Source of the DNA: Crocosphaera sp.
Lineage (GTDB): Bacteria > Cyanobacteriota > Cyanobacteriia > Cyanobacteriales > Microcystaceae
DNA: 64,000 nucleotides
Reading direction: 5' to 3'
NCBI RefSeq assembly: GCF_030064895.1
Contig: NZ_JASJEB010000006.1
Location: forward strand, 46,842-110,841
Both the position numbers and the translations under genes were made by a program. The notes under the pieces were generated by a model. The model was not told the DNA's origin and searched no databases. It saw nothing but the letters and a program-made list of their open reading frames with translations. Positions 36,147 through 45,021 of the stretch are shown one piece after another. Numbering within the stretch: the stretch's first letter is position 1; every line of letters begins with the position of its first letter.

Positions 36147-36629
36147 CTATTGCGACAACAGTTCGTTTTGGGTGCGAACTTTCCTCATGGTTTGAGGTAA
36201 CACCCCCACTAATAGAGCAAAGGTTTCATCCGGTAAAACATTAGCGGTTTCCAGGTCAAACCAATGTTCAAACTGATTTAAAATCACTTGGGCCCTCTGT
36301 TGCGCAATAGTATTATCGCTAATTTGTTTAGCCAGTTTAACCCATTGTCGCCGAATTAAATAACTTTTGATTCGTTCTTGACCGATTCTCGGTTCAATTA
36401 AGGATAATTTACCCACGGGAAGCACATCAATAACATCTTTATCAAAATTTGCCCCAATAGCTGCACCCGGGCCAGCAAACTCCGCATGATAGGGTTTATA
36501 GAGAATTAAGCCATTTTTACGACGAGGGTTAATAACCAATAAATTTTCGCTATGGAGATGTTGAAGAATTTCATCGATTTGTTTTTGTTCGTTGTCGGTA
36601 ACTTGCTGCTGAAAAACGGTATTAGACAT
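36147..36629 (-). CDS. Conserved cyanobacterial protein, unknown function
   Basis: A 160-residue protein, soluble, with a central basic segment (RIGQERIKSYLIRRQWVKLA) and a helical C-terminal half. I do not recognise a family. It starts 6 bases after the stop of the acetyltransferase gene, so the two probably share an mRNA. Confidence 0.6.
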   Translation of the reverse strand: MSNTVFQQQVTDNEQKQIDEILQHLHSENLLVINPRRKNGLILYKPYHAEFAGPGAAIGANFDKDVIDVLPVGKLSLIEPRIGQERIKSYLIRRQWVKLAKQISDNTIAQQRAQVILNQFEHWFDLETANVLPDETFALLVGVLPQTMRKVRTQNELLSQ

Positions 36630-36635
36630 AGTTTT

Positions 36636-37280
36636 TTATAGTTTCTTTTTCAAGAATAATTTTTGAGAACGAACCCAAAACCAATTGGGCCAAAGAAGTT
36701 CAGTTTCACAGATTTTATAACCATTGCTCAAATACAATTTTTGGGCAGCATAATTATTCTCTAAAACATGAAGATTAAGACTATCGTATCCCCATTTTGA
36801 GGCCATTTGTTCACATTCTTTGAGTAACTGTTTAGCAATTCCTTTGCGTCGATGAGTCTCAAGAACTGCTAAATTACTAATATAGAGATAATCGCAATTA
36901 AATCCATTTTTAAGACTCAGTTCAACAGTTCCGATCACTTTTTCCTTAGTTCCTGAAGGGGTTTTGCTAATTTCTACTGCGACTAAACAACAATAATAGG
37001 GAACTGTTCCCCTAAGACGCAAGCGCAAATCTTCGGATACTCCTAATTTTAAAATAGGTTGTAGGAAAGATAACCATCCCCCAGATGGATGAAAGCTAAG
37101 GGTAAGAACCTCTGTTAAAGCTTTGATATCTTTTGATGTAGCACCCCGAATGTTAATAGAAAGGTTACAGGGCGGATTTTTCTCTAATTCTGACCCCTCA
37201 CCCATCAATGACGACAAACCACAAAAGTCCACAATTTTTCCCCACTCAATTTTTAAATAATCTGAATTTCTTTGTATCAT
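36636..37280 (-). CDS. GNAT-family N-acetyltransferase
   Basis: A 214-residue protein. The acetyl-CoA-binding motif is RRKGIAKQLLKECEQMA, preceded by the strand LYISNLAVLETH and followed by LNLHVLENNYAAQKLYLSNG, the classic GNAT pattern. The N-terminal 50 residues precede the domain, and an internal ATG (MGEGSELEKN) is an alternative start. The substrate is unknown. Confidence 0.85.
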   Translation of the reverse strand: MIQRNSDYLKIEWGKIVDFCGLSSLMGEGSELEKNPPCNLSINIRGATSKDIKALTEVLTLSFHPSGGWLSFLQPILKLGVSEDLRLRLRGTVPYYCCLVAVEISKTPSGTKEKVIGTVELSLKNGFNCDYLYISNLAVLETHRRKGIAKQLLKECEQMASKWGYDSLNLHVLENNYAAQKLYLSNGYKICETELLWPNWFWVRSQKLFLKKKL

Positions 37281-37501
37281 CTATTATGACCTTTTTGACA
37301 CTCTCGCTGTTAACCTGTCGGTGTAAAGCTGGTTCTCTGGCAACACTTAAGATAGCATTTCTTTTGTTAATTAGCTAATCTCTTCCTGAGACCAGGTAAT
37401 GAGTACAGTCTGACGACAAGGCAAAAACCCTGATTTGCTATACTCATCTCAAAACCATTGAGTATTTATATAATAATAAGTGTAGAACATTAAAAGTTAC
37501 T

Positions 37502-37816
37502 ATGTTGAATATTTTTAATTCTTTATTAGGTCGCGACCCAGAAAAAATTAAAGCGGATGTGGAAATATACACTTGGCAAACTTGTCCGTTTTGTATCCGT
37601 GCTAAATTACTTTTATGGTGGAAAGGCGTTAATTTCACTGAGTATAAAATCGATGGGGATGAGGCCGCTAGGGACAAAATGGCACAACGTTCTTCTGGAA
37701 AGCGGTCAGTTCCTCAAATTTTCATCAATAATCAACATATTGGAGGATGTGATGATTTATATGCACTCGATGGAGAAAATAAATTAGATCCTCTTTTAGT
37801 AATGGATAATGGATAA
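37502..37816 (+). CDS. grxC: Glutaredoxin 3
   Basis: A 104-residue glutaredoxin with the active site CPFC (TWQTCPFCIRAKL), the cis-proline stretch KRSVPQIFIN and the GG glutathione site IGGCDDLYAL. It carries an extra N-terminal segment of about 18 residues. It should reduce disulfides with glutathione. The last codons (MDNG and stop) are written in TAATGGA heptamer repeats, so the C-terminus may have been rebuilt by repeat insertion. Confidence 0.93.
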   Translation: MLNIFNSLLGRDPEKIKADVEIYTWQTCPFCIRAKLLLWWKGVNFTEYKIDGDEAARDKMAQRSSGKRSVPQIFINNQHIGGCDDLYALDGENKLDPLLVMDNG

Positions 37817-37854
37817 TTAGACCAGAAGGTTTTAAGCTAATTAATTATCCATTA
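37800..37854. repeat. TAATGGA heptamers with inverted partner
   Basis: Two TAATGGA units and one TAATTAG unit (37800-37820) overlap the end of the glutaredoxin gene. TAATGGATAATTA (37807-37819) pairs perfectly with 37842-37854, making a 13-bp stem around a 22-base loop. It could act as a terminator for grxC but lacks a T run. Confidence 0.75.
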
Positions 37855-37903
37855 TAGTGTTTCTTAGAATTATCAGGTATGTACCTCAATAGTATGATAA
37901 ATT

Positions 37904-38395
37904 CTATATCTGTTGATAATCTCCTGATTTTCCTCCTGTTTTACTAACTAAACAGATATTTTCAATTGTCATGGATTTTTCTAAGGCTTTGGCCATATCA
38001 TAAAGGGTTAAAGCAGCAATAGAAACGGCGGTTAATGCTTCCATTTCTACTCCTGTTTCTGCTTTAGTAATAACCTTTGCTTCTATTATATAGCCTGGTA
38101 AAGTTTTATCTCCTCTTATGTTTACTTCTATTTTATGTAGGGGTAAAGGATGACATAAGGGGATCAAGTTCGCTGTTTGTTTGGCGGCCATAATACCGGC
38201 TAATTTTGCAGTTCCTAAAACGTCACCTTTGGGGGTATTTCCTGTTTCTATTGCCTCAAAAGTTGCTAACTTCATTCTTATTTGTCCTTGTGCAATCGCT
38301 TGACGACGGGTCACATTTTTAGAAGAAACATCGACCATTTGTGCCTCTCCTTTTTCGTTCAGATGAGATAAGTTAAATGATTTTTGTTCAGACAT
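37904..38395 (-). CDS. moaC: Cyclic pyranopterin monophosphate synthase
   Basis: A 163-residue MoaC, the second step of molybdenum cofactor synthesis. Conserved segments are [38 protein letters not shown] and [20 protein letters not shown], ending KTGGKSGDY. Its start overlaps the end of the lipoate-ligase-like gene by eight bases, so it is translationally coupled. No moaA or moaE is seen nearby. Confidence 0.95.
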   Translation of the reverse strand: MSEQKSFNLSHLNEKGEAQMVDVSSKNVTRRQAIAQGQIRMKLATFEAIETGNTPKGDVLGTAKLAGIMAAKQTANLIPLCHPLPLHKIEVNIRGDKTLPGYIIEAKVITKAETGVEMEALTAVSIAALTLYDMAKALEKSMTIENICLVSKTGGKSGDYQQI

Positions 38396-39149
38396 TATTT
38401 TTAAATTTTTTCTGGTTAATTTTTGAAATCTTTTCCCATTCTCTCTCTGATAAAGGTTCTGTTATCAATTCTATCTTAAAATGTTCTGTTGCTGCTGCGG
38501 TTAAAACTTCTATAATATCTTCTTGAGAATAATTTTTAGATAATCTTTCTTTTAAGGTTAAATTCCAAGGAGCGACTTGATTAAAAACTGTTTCAAATAA
38601 CTTTTTATCTGTTGACAAAACCATAGAACCATGCTGCAAAATTGAGCGTTTTCCCCTTCGTTGCGCGCTACCAATTAATTTACTACCATCTGCTGTAATT
38701 AAGTCTGCTACGGTTGCTGTATTAAAACAACTAGAATTATTAATATATCCCCGTTTTCCTGTACCGTATTCTAAAACGATATCTAATGTTTTCCAACCTT
38801 GAATTAAAAAGGTACAAATATCTTCATAAATAGCCAAGGTTTTACGATGATCTAAGGGCATAACTATCATATAAGTTAAATCTCCTTGATGTAAAACCGC
38901 CCTCCCTCCTGTGGGACGAGTTACTAAGTCTAAAGGTTCCTTTTCCCAGATTAAATTATGCCAATGGGACGGATATTTTTTTTGTAAATAACCCAAAGAA
39001 ATAGTTGGTTTTGACCAATTATAAAAGCGTAAAATAGGTGGAGTTAGTCCCTGTTCATGTTGTTCAAATAACCAGCGATCAATAGACATTTGTAATTTTC
39101 CCGATGCTTCGATGGGAGGAATCAAACGCCATTTTTTTTCTATCTTCAT
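38388..39149 (-). CDS. Lipoate-protein ligase A-like protein
   Basis: About 253 residues of the biotin/lipoate protein ligase (BPL/LplA/LipB) fold. The substrate-binding motif is [20 protein letters not shown], with the later strand [20 protein letters not shown] containing the lipoyl-binding Lys/Gly region. It may attach lipoate or octanoate to a carrier domain. I chose the ATG at 39149; a TTG one codon earlier is possible. It lies 4 bases after cbiQ. Confidence 0.85.
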   Translation of the reverse strand: MKIEKKWRLIPPIEASGKLQMSIDRWLFEQHEQGLTPPILRFYNWSKPTISLGYLQKKYPSHWHNLIWEKEPLDLVTRPTGGRAVLHQGDLTYMIVMPLDHRKTLAIYEDICTFLIQGWKTLDIVLEYGTGKRGYINNSSCFNTATVADLITADGSKLIGSAQRRGKRSILQHGSMVLSTDKKLFETVFNQVAPWNLTLKERLSKNYSQEDIIEVLTAAATEHFKIELITEPLSEREWEKISKINQKKFKNNV

Positions 39150-39153
39150 CAAT

Positions 39154-39924
39154 CTAAAAATAAATAATCTGCCCTACAAAAACTATTAAAACTGTAATCG
39201 TGAGAGCAAAAATATCTTGATTTTTATAAGTTAATTTTTCTGAATTTACAGGAAAGCCTTGATAACCTCTTGATAACATAGCATTGTAAATCAATTCTCC
39301 CCTTTCATAACTACGAATAAATAAAGACCCAATAGCATTTCCCATGACATGACGGATCATCTTACCATTACTCATTAAATTGCGAGAAATAGCTGCTCTT
39401 TTCATGGTGGTAAATTCTCGATTTATGACACCTATATAACGATACATAGAAGCCATAATTGATACTAATAAAGGAGGCATTTTTAAGGCTAATAATGCTT
39501 TAAATAATTCGGGAATTTCTGTTGTAATTATTAACGTATTTAACATCAATAATGATAAAATTACTTTCGTGGTAACACTACCTAACACCATGACTCCAGT
39601 AGTGGTAACTTGGAGAATACCCCAAGACCAAATAATCTCACCTTCAGGACGAAATAAAGTCCCCAATAATACCACACCAACAAAAGCAAATTCCACCATC
39701 ACTCTCGACAATAAACTAGTCCAAGAAACCCGACTAATTAAGATAATAAATAATACTCCAACCCCATAAATTAGCCAACTTTTCCATTGTCCATTGGGAG
39801 TTAAAGCAATGGCAAAAACACCAATAAAAGTACATAGAACTCTTGATTGAACATTCAAAGAATGCCAAATTGTGGGCGGTTGTTTTTTCTGCTGACTGAG
39901 AAAAGAATGAATGTGTAGTAACAT
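39154..39924 (-). CDS. cbiQ: ECF transporter transmembrane protein CbiQ
   Basis: A 256-residue T component of a cobalt/nickel energy-coupling-factor transporter. It has several membrane helices and the conserved AxR-type coupling motifs (TTMKRAAISRNL and YERGELIYNAMLSRGYQG). It should pass ATPase movement to CbiM. It is separated from cbiM and the cbiN-like gene by a 217-base repeat-filled gap, and no CbiO ATPase gene follows. Confidence 0.92.
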   Translation of the reverse strand: MLLHIHSFLSQQKKQPPTIWHSLNVQSRVLCTFIGVFAIALTPNGQWKSWLIYGVGVLFIILISRVSWTSLLSRVMVEFAFVGVVLLGTLFRPEGEIIWSWGILQVTTTGVMVLGSVTTKVILSLLMLNTLIITTEIPELFKALLALKMPPLLVSIMASMYRYIGVINREFTTMKRAAISRNLMSNGKMIRHVMGNAIGSLFIRSYERGELIYNAMLSRGYQGFPVNSEKLTYKNQDIFALTITVLIVFVGQIIYF

Positions 39925-40141
39925 ATTGAATTTAGAATTGAGAATGTAGAATTTAGAAATATTTTGCCTCTAAATTCTACATTTACGTCTTATCGAAAAT
40001 AGTTGGGTTTAAAACCCCGCCTTTTAAGGCGCATAGTTTTTAAAACGGAGCATAAATCTCTGTTTTAAAAACAACTTCTGTTCGCTAGAGCCGGAACGTA
40101 GTGAGGAACTTCTGACTTCTGACTTCTGACTTCTGACTTCG
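39925..40141. repeat. Repeat- and hairpin-filled gap inside the cbi cluster
   Basis: The gap contains five GAATTTA-type heptamers (39928-39962). A 15-bp inverted repeat AATGTAGAATTTAGA/TCTAAATTCTACATT follows (39943-39957 with 39970-39984). There is a CGCCTT-TT-AAGGCG palindrome near 40019. A stem of TTTTTAAAAC/GTTTTAAAAA surrounds CGGAG...CTCT. Four ACTTCTG heptamers lie at 40108-40135. No gene is present. Some hairpins resemble IS200/IS605 ends. Confidence 0.8.
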
Positions 40142-40483
40142 TTAATCTTCTCCATGCACTGAGGGGCGAGCTAATAATTTACCCGTTCCCCAGGCAATAC
40201 CAAAAGTGACAACAGTACCGGCTAAACCAGCTAGAGGAGTTGCTAAAATGTCGGGAACTCCTCGCAAAGCATATTCTTCAAAAACCGCGTAGAAGGGCAA
40301 TTTTTGTGCCGGCGCATCTTCTATGGCCTTATCTTCAAATTTTAAGTCTTGGGAGACTCTATCTAACCCGTCGGGGTTGGAACTGGCAAAGGGAGAAACG
40401 AAAACAGCGACAATGAGAGCAATCCCCATTGCAGTTAGCATAAAAGAACGATTACGCTGTTTATTAGATAGTTTATTCGTCAT
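40142..40483 (-). CDS. PDGLE-domain CbiN-like protein of the metal ECF transporter
   Basis: A 113-residue membrane protein with two helices (about 14-32 and 82-104) flanking an extracellular loop. The signature ASSNPDGLDRVSQD marks the PDGLE family, the CbiN/NikN-type partner that helps CbiM take up Co(II) or Ni(II). It lies 20 bases after cbiM. Confidence 0.85.
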   Translation of the reverse strand: MTNKLSNKQRNRSFMLTAMGIALIVAVFVSPFASSNPDGLDRVSQDLKFEDKAIEDAPAQKLPFYAVFEEYALRGVPDILATPLAGLAGTVVTFGIAWGTGKLLARPSVHGED

Positions 40484-40502
40484 TTTTCTGATTCTTCTCT
40501 TG

Positions 40503-41225
40503 TTACTGGTGAACTTGCTGTGTCACATCTAACTTAATAGATGAAGGACGATCGTAGATGAGCTCGGGACGCGATCGCCAGACATACCCTACAGCGATCA
40601 GAGTAATAATGGCCTCTCCTACACCGATAACCACGTGCCAAGTTACCATGGCAATCATCGACACAATTAAGGGAACAGTGCCTGATAAAGCCAATTGTAA
40701 GGCTGTTGCGATCGCAGCGATCACCACACTACACCAAGCAGCAACCACAGTAGCGATGGTCATACTTCTCCAGGAATTACGTCCTAAAGCGAAACGAATC
40801 GCTCTATAGAGATAATACCCGCAAAAAGTTCCTATTAGACCCATATTCAAGATATTTGCGCCTAAAACAGTTAAACCACCATCTTGGAACAAAACTGCTT
40901 GGACAATAAAGACCACTGTTACCACTAAGGTTCCGGCCCAGGGTCCCAAAATAATAGCGGCCAGGGTTCCCCCCACTAAATGGCCCGATGTTCCCCCAGG
41001 AATAGGGAAGTTGATCATTTGTGCAGCAAAAATAAAAGCTGCACAAACTCCCATCAACGGTACTGTTTTTTCTTGGTAGTCTCTCTGTACTTTTTTCAAG
41101 GAAACAGCAATTAAAACAATGGTAATAACCCAACAAAATAAGCTAACAGAGGGACTCAAAAAGCCATCAGGAATATGTAGTGCAAAATAGGGTGTGAAGA
41201 GAGAATTTTGGATAATTTGTAGCAT
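40503..41225 (-). CDS. cbiM: Cobalt/nickel ECF substrate-capture protein CbiM
   Basis: A 240-residue CbiM with about seven membrane helices. The signature HIPDGFLSPSVSL is present, as are INFPIPGGTSGHLVGG and LGANILNMGLIGTF. In CbiM/NikM the histidine of MHIPDGF sits at position 2 and binds the metal. Here 16 residues precede it (MLQIIQNSLFTPYFAL), so a leader may be cleaved to expose it; the codon before the His is CTA, not a start. Cobalt and nickel cannot be told apart by eye. Confidence 0.92.
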   Translation of the reverse strand: MLQIIQNSLFTPYFALHIPDGFLSPSVSLFCWVITIVLIAVSLKKVQRDYQEKTVPLMGVCAAFIFAAQMINFPIPGGTSGHLVGGTLAAIILGPWAGTLVVTVVFIVQAVLFQDGGLTVLGANILNMGLIGTFCGYYLYRAIRFALGRNSWRSMTIATVVAAWCSVVIAAIATALQLALSGTVPLIVSMIAMVTWHVVIGVGEAIITLIAVGYVWRSRPELIYDRPSSIKLDVTQQVHQ

Positions 41226-41548
41226 AAAAACTCAACAAAAGCCTCTTTGTATTAATTTAGATTCACCCTCCTTTGTAAACGTTTTTTCTAGCTTTCATAA
41301 TTATTTTCACAACATCTTTAGATTTTCCATAAAACTATTAGGGTTAAAAAGAAATTAAACAATCGGGTTTTAAAGAGACAATTTTATTAATTTTTAAGAA
41401 TTGCTCTTGATTTATTCTTGAAGTTATGAACCAACTTATGAAATAAATCTAAATAAAAAGTCCTATTTGCTAAAAGTTAGGCACAATTACAATAGATGTC
41501 AGTGATCGCCAAATATAGATTTAATTATAGTTAGGGAATCAAAATAGT
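41226..41548. other. Divergent promoter region, cbiM / mscS
   Basis: These 323 AT-rich bases separate divergent genes. I looked for a cobalamin or NiCo riboswitch before cbiM and saw none. No repeat array or gene is present. Confidence 0.5.
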
Positions 41549-43288
41549 ATGAAAAGTTATTTTTTAAATTTTTATAAAACTAAAATCTATCAAAGACTGA
41601 TTTTAGGAATATTAAGCTTATTATTAGTCTTATTTCAAAGCAATTTTTTATCTAGTTACAGTTCAGAAGATGTAGATAATAACCAGGGTTTTCCTGTTGT
41701 CTTTAACTACATCACTCTTTTCAATATTTATCAAGCAAATGGGTCTTTATCGGCACAAGAAAGAGCGACTATTATCACCCGAAGATTAAAAACCATTGCT
41801 AATGATAGTAATATAGAAATTACTGATGATAAATTTGATATTGATGATCGAGGGAATGTCATTGTTATTTTGTTTAAAAATAAAACTTTAATCACTATAA
41901 CCGCAGACGATGCTATAGCAGAAACAACTTCCCGTCAAGACTTAGCAGAACAATATTTTAATACTATCAAAAAAGCCTTGAAATCTTATCGACGCGAACG
42001 CCGTCCTTTTTATTGGGTAATTGGCGTTATTTTTACGGTGATTAGTTTATTAATTTTATTGTTGATTTTAAAAATATTTGATTTTATTTTTCCTTATATG
42101 AATTCCCATCTAGAAAGATGGCAAGGAACTTTAATTACCTCTATTAGAATCAAAAATGTAGAATTATTATCAGCCGAAAAATTAACCCAAATATTTAAAA
42201 CCCTAATTAACACAGTTCGCATAATTATTACTTTTTTCATTCTTTATATTTTTGTTCCCATTATTTTAGGTTTTTTCCCACAAACAAGAAAAATTGCTAA
42301 CATTCTTTTTGATTATTTAATCAAGGCTATTACAACAGTATTTAGTGGTTTAGTTGGTTATTTGCCTAATATTTTTGTAGTAGGAGTGATTATATATTTA
42401 ACCTATTATATTTTACGATTTTTAAAATTTATTTTTAATGAAATAGAAACAGGAAATCTACATTTTTCGGGTTTTTATTCTGAATGGGCAAAACCAACTT
42501 ATCAATTACTCAGTTGGTTAACTATCATGTTAGCTGCTGTCTTTACTTTTCCTTATTTACCAGGGTTTGATTCTCCTGCTTTTAAAGGAGTTTCTGCTTT
42601 TGCTGCTCTTTTATTTACATTAGGCTCAACGGGAGTTGTTTCTAACACAGTATCAGGTTTAGTGTTGATTTATACCCGTGCTTTTAAGATTTCTGATCGG
42701 GTGAAAATTGGGGATGCTGTTGGCGATGTCCTCGAAAAAAATCTTTTGGTGACTCGAATTAGAACAACTAAAAATGTTGTCATTACTATTCCTAACTCTG
42801 TGATTATTAATAGTAATGTTGTTAATTATAGTTCCTTAAAAAGAGACTTACAACGGCCTTTGATTTTACATACAACTATCACCCTTGGTTATGATATACC
42901 TTGGCGAAAAGTTCATGAAGTATTAATTGCTGCTGCTCATTCTACTAATTATGTCTTAAAAACCCCTTTACCCTTTGTTTTACAAACAGGTTTAAACGAT
43001 TTTTATGTTAGTTATGAAATTAATGCTTATACCAACGAATCAACAAAAATGGCTGAAATTTATTCCCACTTACATCAAAATATCCAAGACAAATGTAACG
43101 AAGCTGATATTGAAATATTATCCCCCCATTATAGTGCCATTCGTGACGGTAATCATAATACAATGCCAGAAGATTATTTACCTGAAAATTATACCGCCCC
43201 AGGATTTCGTTTAGACCCCGTTACTAACTTATTAAACCAGAATAATCACAATCATAATTCGGTTAATGGTTCTGTAGAAAGTCAGTAA
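41549..43288 (+). CDS. MscS-family mechanosensitive channel
   Basis: A 579-residue membrane protein. An N-terminal signal or helix (about 17-33) precedes an exported domain (about 45-140). Membrane helices follow at about 152-175, 215-240, 255-290 and 318-345. The pore helix and beta domain are typical of MscS: AFAALLFTLGSTGVVSNTVS, then AFKISDRVKIGDAVGDVLEK and IPNSVIINSNVVNYSS. It should open on membrane stretch to release solutes. The C-terminus is rich in Asn and His. Confidence 0.9.
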   Translation: MKSYFLNFYKTKIYQRLILGILSLLLVLFQSNFLSSYSSEDVDNNQGFPVVFNYITLFNIYQANGSLSAQERATIITRRLKTIANDSNIEITDDKFDIDDRGNVIVILFKNKTLITITADDAIAETTSRQDLAEQYFNTIKKALKSYRRERRPFYWVIGVIFTVISLLILLLILKIFDFIFPYMNSHLERWQGTLITSIRIKNVELLSAEKLTQIFKTLINTVRIIITFFILYIFVPIILGFFPQTRKIANILFDYLIKAITTVFSGLVGYLPNIFVVGVIIYLTYYILRFLKFIFNEIETGNLHFSGFYSEWAKPTYQLLSWLTIMLAAVFTFPYLPGFDSPAFKGVSAFAALLFTLGSTGVVSNTVSGLVLIYTRAFKISDRVKIGDAVGDVLEKNLLVTRIRTTKNVVITIPNSVIINSNVVNYSSLKRDLQRPLILHTTITLGYDIPWRKVHEVLIAAAHSTNYVLKTPLPFVLQTGLNDFYVSYEINAYTNESTKMAEIYSHLHQNIQDKCNEADIEILSPHYSAIRDGNHNTMPEDYLPENYTAPGFRLDPVTNLLNQNNHNHNSVNGSVESQ

Positions 43289-43383
43289 AACTAATAAATA
43301 TCCGAATCAGCGATCGCAGAATTTAATTGTGATCACCACATACAATTTTAAGAATTTTTAATAATTATCTTATCATAGAGGAA

Positions 43384-43554
43384 TTATAATGTTCCTTGTT
43401 TGATGTCTTTTCCTGAATGAATAGGAACAACAACTCTTTGTCCTTCGCTATTTTTATAAATTGCATGACTTCCTTTTTGACGATCTAAATAAAACCCTAA
43501 TTTTTCGATGACTTTGATAAAATCTTTCGCTTTAACACTAGGAAAATTGCTCAT
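43384..43554 (-). CDS. hicA: HicA-like mRNA interferase toxin, C-terminally short
   Basis: A 56-residue HicA-type protein: VKAKDFIKVIEKLGFYLDRQ then KGSHAIYKNS with the catalytic histidine, and VVVPIHSGKDIKQGTL at the end. Family members normally continue after GTL with about 15-20 helical residues (ILRQAG type); here a TAA follows GTL directly. Its ATG overlaps the hicB stop as ATGA. The toxin may be weakened or inactive. Confidence 0.8.
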   Translation of the reverse strand: MSNFPSVKAKDFIKVIEKLGFYLDRQKGSHAIYKNSEGQRVVVPIHSGKDIKQGTL

Positions 43555-43790
43555 GCTAAAATACTTAACGGTTTAACAATTAAATTATCTTGGGGAATGG
43601 GTTGATTATCTTCCCTTAAACTTTCCAGATACAATTCAATAGCTTCTGTTATATTTTCAATAGCTTCTTCAAAGGTATCTCCTTGGGAATGACATCCTTT
43701 CAAGACTGGACAAAAAGCGTGATAACCTCCCTCTGCTTCTTGTTCCAAAAGAACAGTATAATTATAAATCTGCTTACTTGTGTTATCCAT
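43551..43790 (-). CDS. hicB: HicB-family antitoxin
   Basis: A 79-residue HicB with the typical fold start YTVLLEQEAEGGYHAFCPVL and the helix GDTFEEAIENITEAIELYLE, ending IPQDNLIVKPLSILA. It should neutralise the HicA toxin. It precedes hicA and overlaps it by four bases; the toxin-first order is more usual. No DNA-binding extension is present. Confidence 0.88.
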   Translation of the reverse strand: MDNTSKQIYNYTVLLEQEAEGGYHAFCPVLKGCHSQGDTFEEAIENITEAIELYLESLREDNQPIPQDNLIVKPLSILA

Positions 43791-43865
43791 TTGTCTTACT
43801 TAGTTTAAACTAATCTTATGATAAACGTTTTTTTAACTTAAACATGACTATATAAAAAAAATAAA

Positions 43866-43888
43866 AAGGTGCGTTTTTCACGCACCTT
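43866..43888 (-). terminator. Rho-independent terminator, minus strand
   Basis: AAGGTGCGT (43866-43874) pairs with ACGCACCTT (43880-43888) around a 5-base loop. On the minus strand it is followed by TTTTTATTTTTTTAT. It lies about 220 bases downstream of prmC. The remainder of the 318-base gap between hicB and prmC shows no gene. Confidence 0.8.
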
Positions 43889-44108
43889 AAAGTCATGCAA
43901 ATAACACTTAATTAATGATGAGGTTGGATCATCATGGGTAAATCGGTGGGAACTGAATTAGTCAACTTAATAAATTAGTTTAGCATCTTGATGTAAAAAA
44001 AATTTATGATTAAGGTAGTAAATGATAAAAAAAATTTAATTAAATCCATAAGCATAGATTATATTGAATCAAAACCCATTAAACAATAGATTAAAATCAA
44101 TGCGAAGA

Positions 44109-45014
44109 TCAACAACGATATGCTATTGCAAAGCGACCAATTCCTGCTAAATCCGGTAAAATCTGAATAGATTGATAATGACCAGATGCTTCTAATAATC
44201 GTTTAACTTGTTCTCCTTGTCCAGCCATCATTTCCACTAAAAAAATGCCCCCTGAAACCAGATAATCAGGAGAAGTATCGATAAGATGATTAATTGCCTC
44301 TAAACCCTCATTTCCCCCATCTAACGCGAGTATGGGTTCATGTTCTTTCACTTCTGGTTGTAGTTGAGACAGTAAAGCAGTGGGGATATAGGGAGGGTTA
44401 GACACAATTGCGCTGACTTGTCCTTTTAACTGTTGCAAAGGACTCCACCACGATCCTTGATAAAAGTTAATTCTAGACGAAAATCCCTCTTTAACAGCAT
44501 TTTCTTGGGCAATGGTTAAAGCTTTGCTGCTAGTATCTACAGCATGAATAGTTGCTTCAGGAAAACTATCCCCTAGTCCAAGGGCGATCGCACCACTTCC
44601 CGTACCCAGATCCACCCAATGGCCAAAGATTAGATCCGGGTTAGGACTCTGTTTCGCTGCGTTAACAGCAAAATCAATCATTAATTCCGTTTCAGGACGA
44701 GGAATTAAGACATCGGGAGATACTTTTAAAGAAAACCGTCGCCAAGGAGTAATCCCCACTAAATATTGCAAAGGGACTCTCTGTTTAACCCGACGTTGCC
44801 ATAGTTGGGTTAATTCTGATAAAGAGTATTCTAGAGGAATTTGCCATCGCTCTTTGAATAACCCCAAGCGCAACGATAAACTATCTAAAGAAGTCACTGC
44901 TTGAAGCAACCAGTCTACTTCTGAGGGCGATATCTCAGCAGCGATCGCTTCTTGTTTAGCCCAATGATACCATTTAGCTAATTCTAGGCCGGAGACAGAA
45001 AACACAGAGGCCAT
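44109..45014 (-). CDS. prmC: Peptide chain release factor N5-glutamine methyltransferase
   Basis: A 301-residue PrmC/HemK. It has the SAM-binding motif HWVDLGTGSGAIALGLG and the catalytic SAIVSNPPYIPTALL, with the N-terminal helical domain that docks the release factor (RRVKQRVPLQYLVG ... RRFSLKVSPDVLIPRPETE). It methylates the GGQ glutamine of RF1 and RF2. It lies 7 bases after a Tic22-like gene. Confidence 0.95.
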   Translation of the reverse strand: MASVFSVSGLELAKWYHWAKQEAIAAEISPSEVDWLLQAVTSLDSLSLRLGLFKERWQIPLEYSLSELTQLWQRRVKQRVPLQYLVGITPWRRFSLKVSPDVLIPRPETELMIDFAVNAAKQSPNPDLIFGHWVDLGTGSGAIALGLGDSFPEATIHAVDTSSKALTIAQENAVKEGFSSRINFYQGSWWSPLQQLKGQVSAIVSNPPYIPTALLSQLQPEVKEHEPILALDGGNEGLEAINHLIDTSPDYLVSGGIFLVEMMAGQGEQVKRLLEASGHYQSIQILPDLAGIGRFAIAYRC

Positions 45015-45021
45015 CTTTAAT

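Noticed and set aside
41226..41548. Cobalamin or NiCo riboswitch before cbiM
   Set aside because: No conserved box or matching stem was seen in these AT-rich bases.
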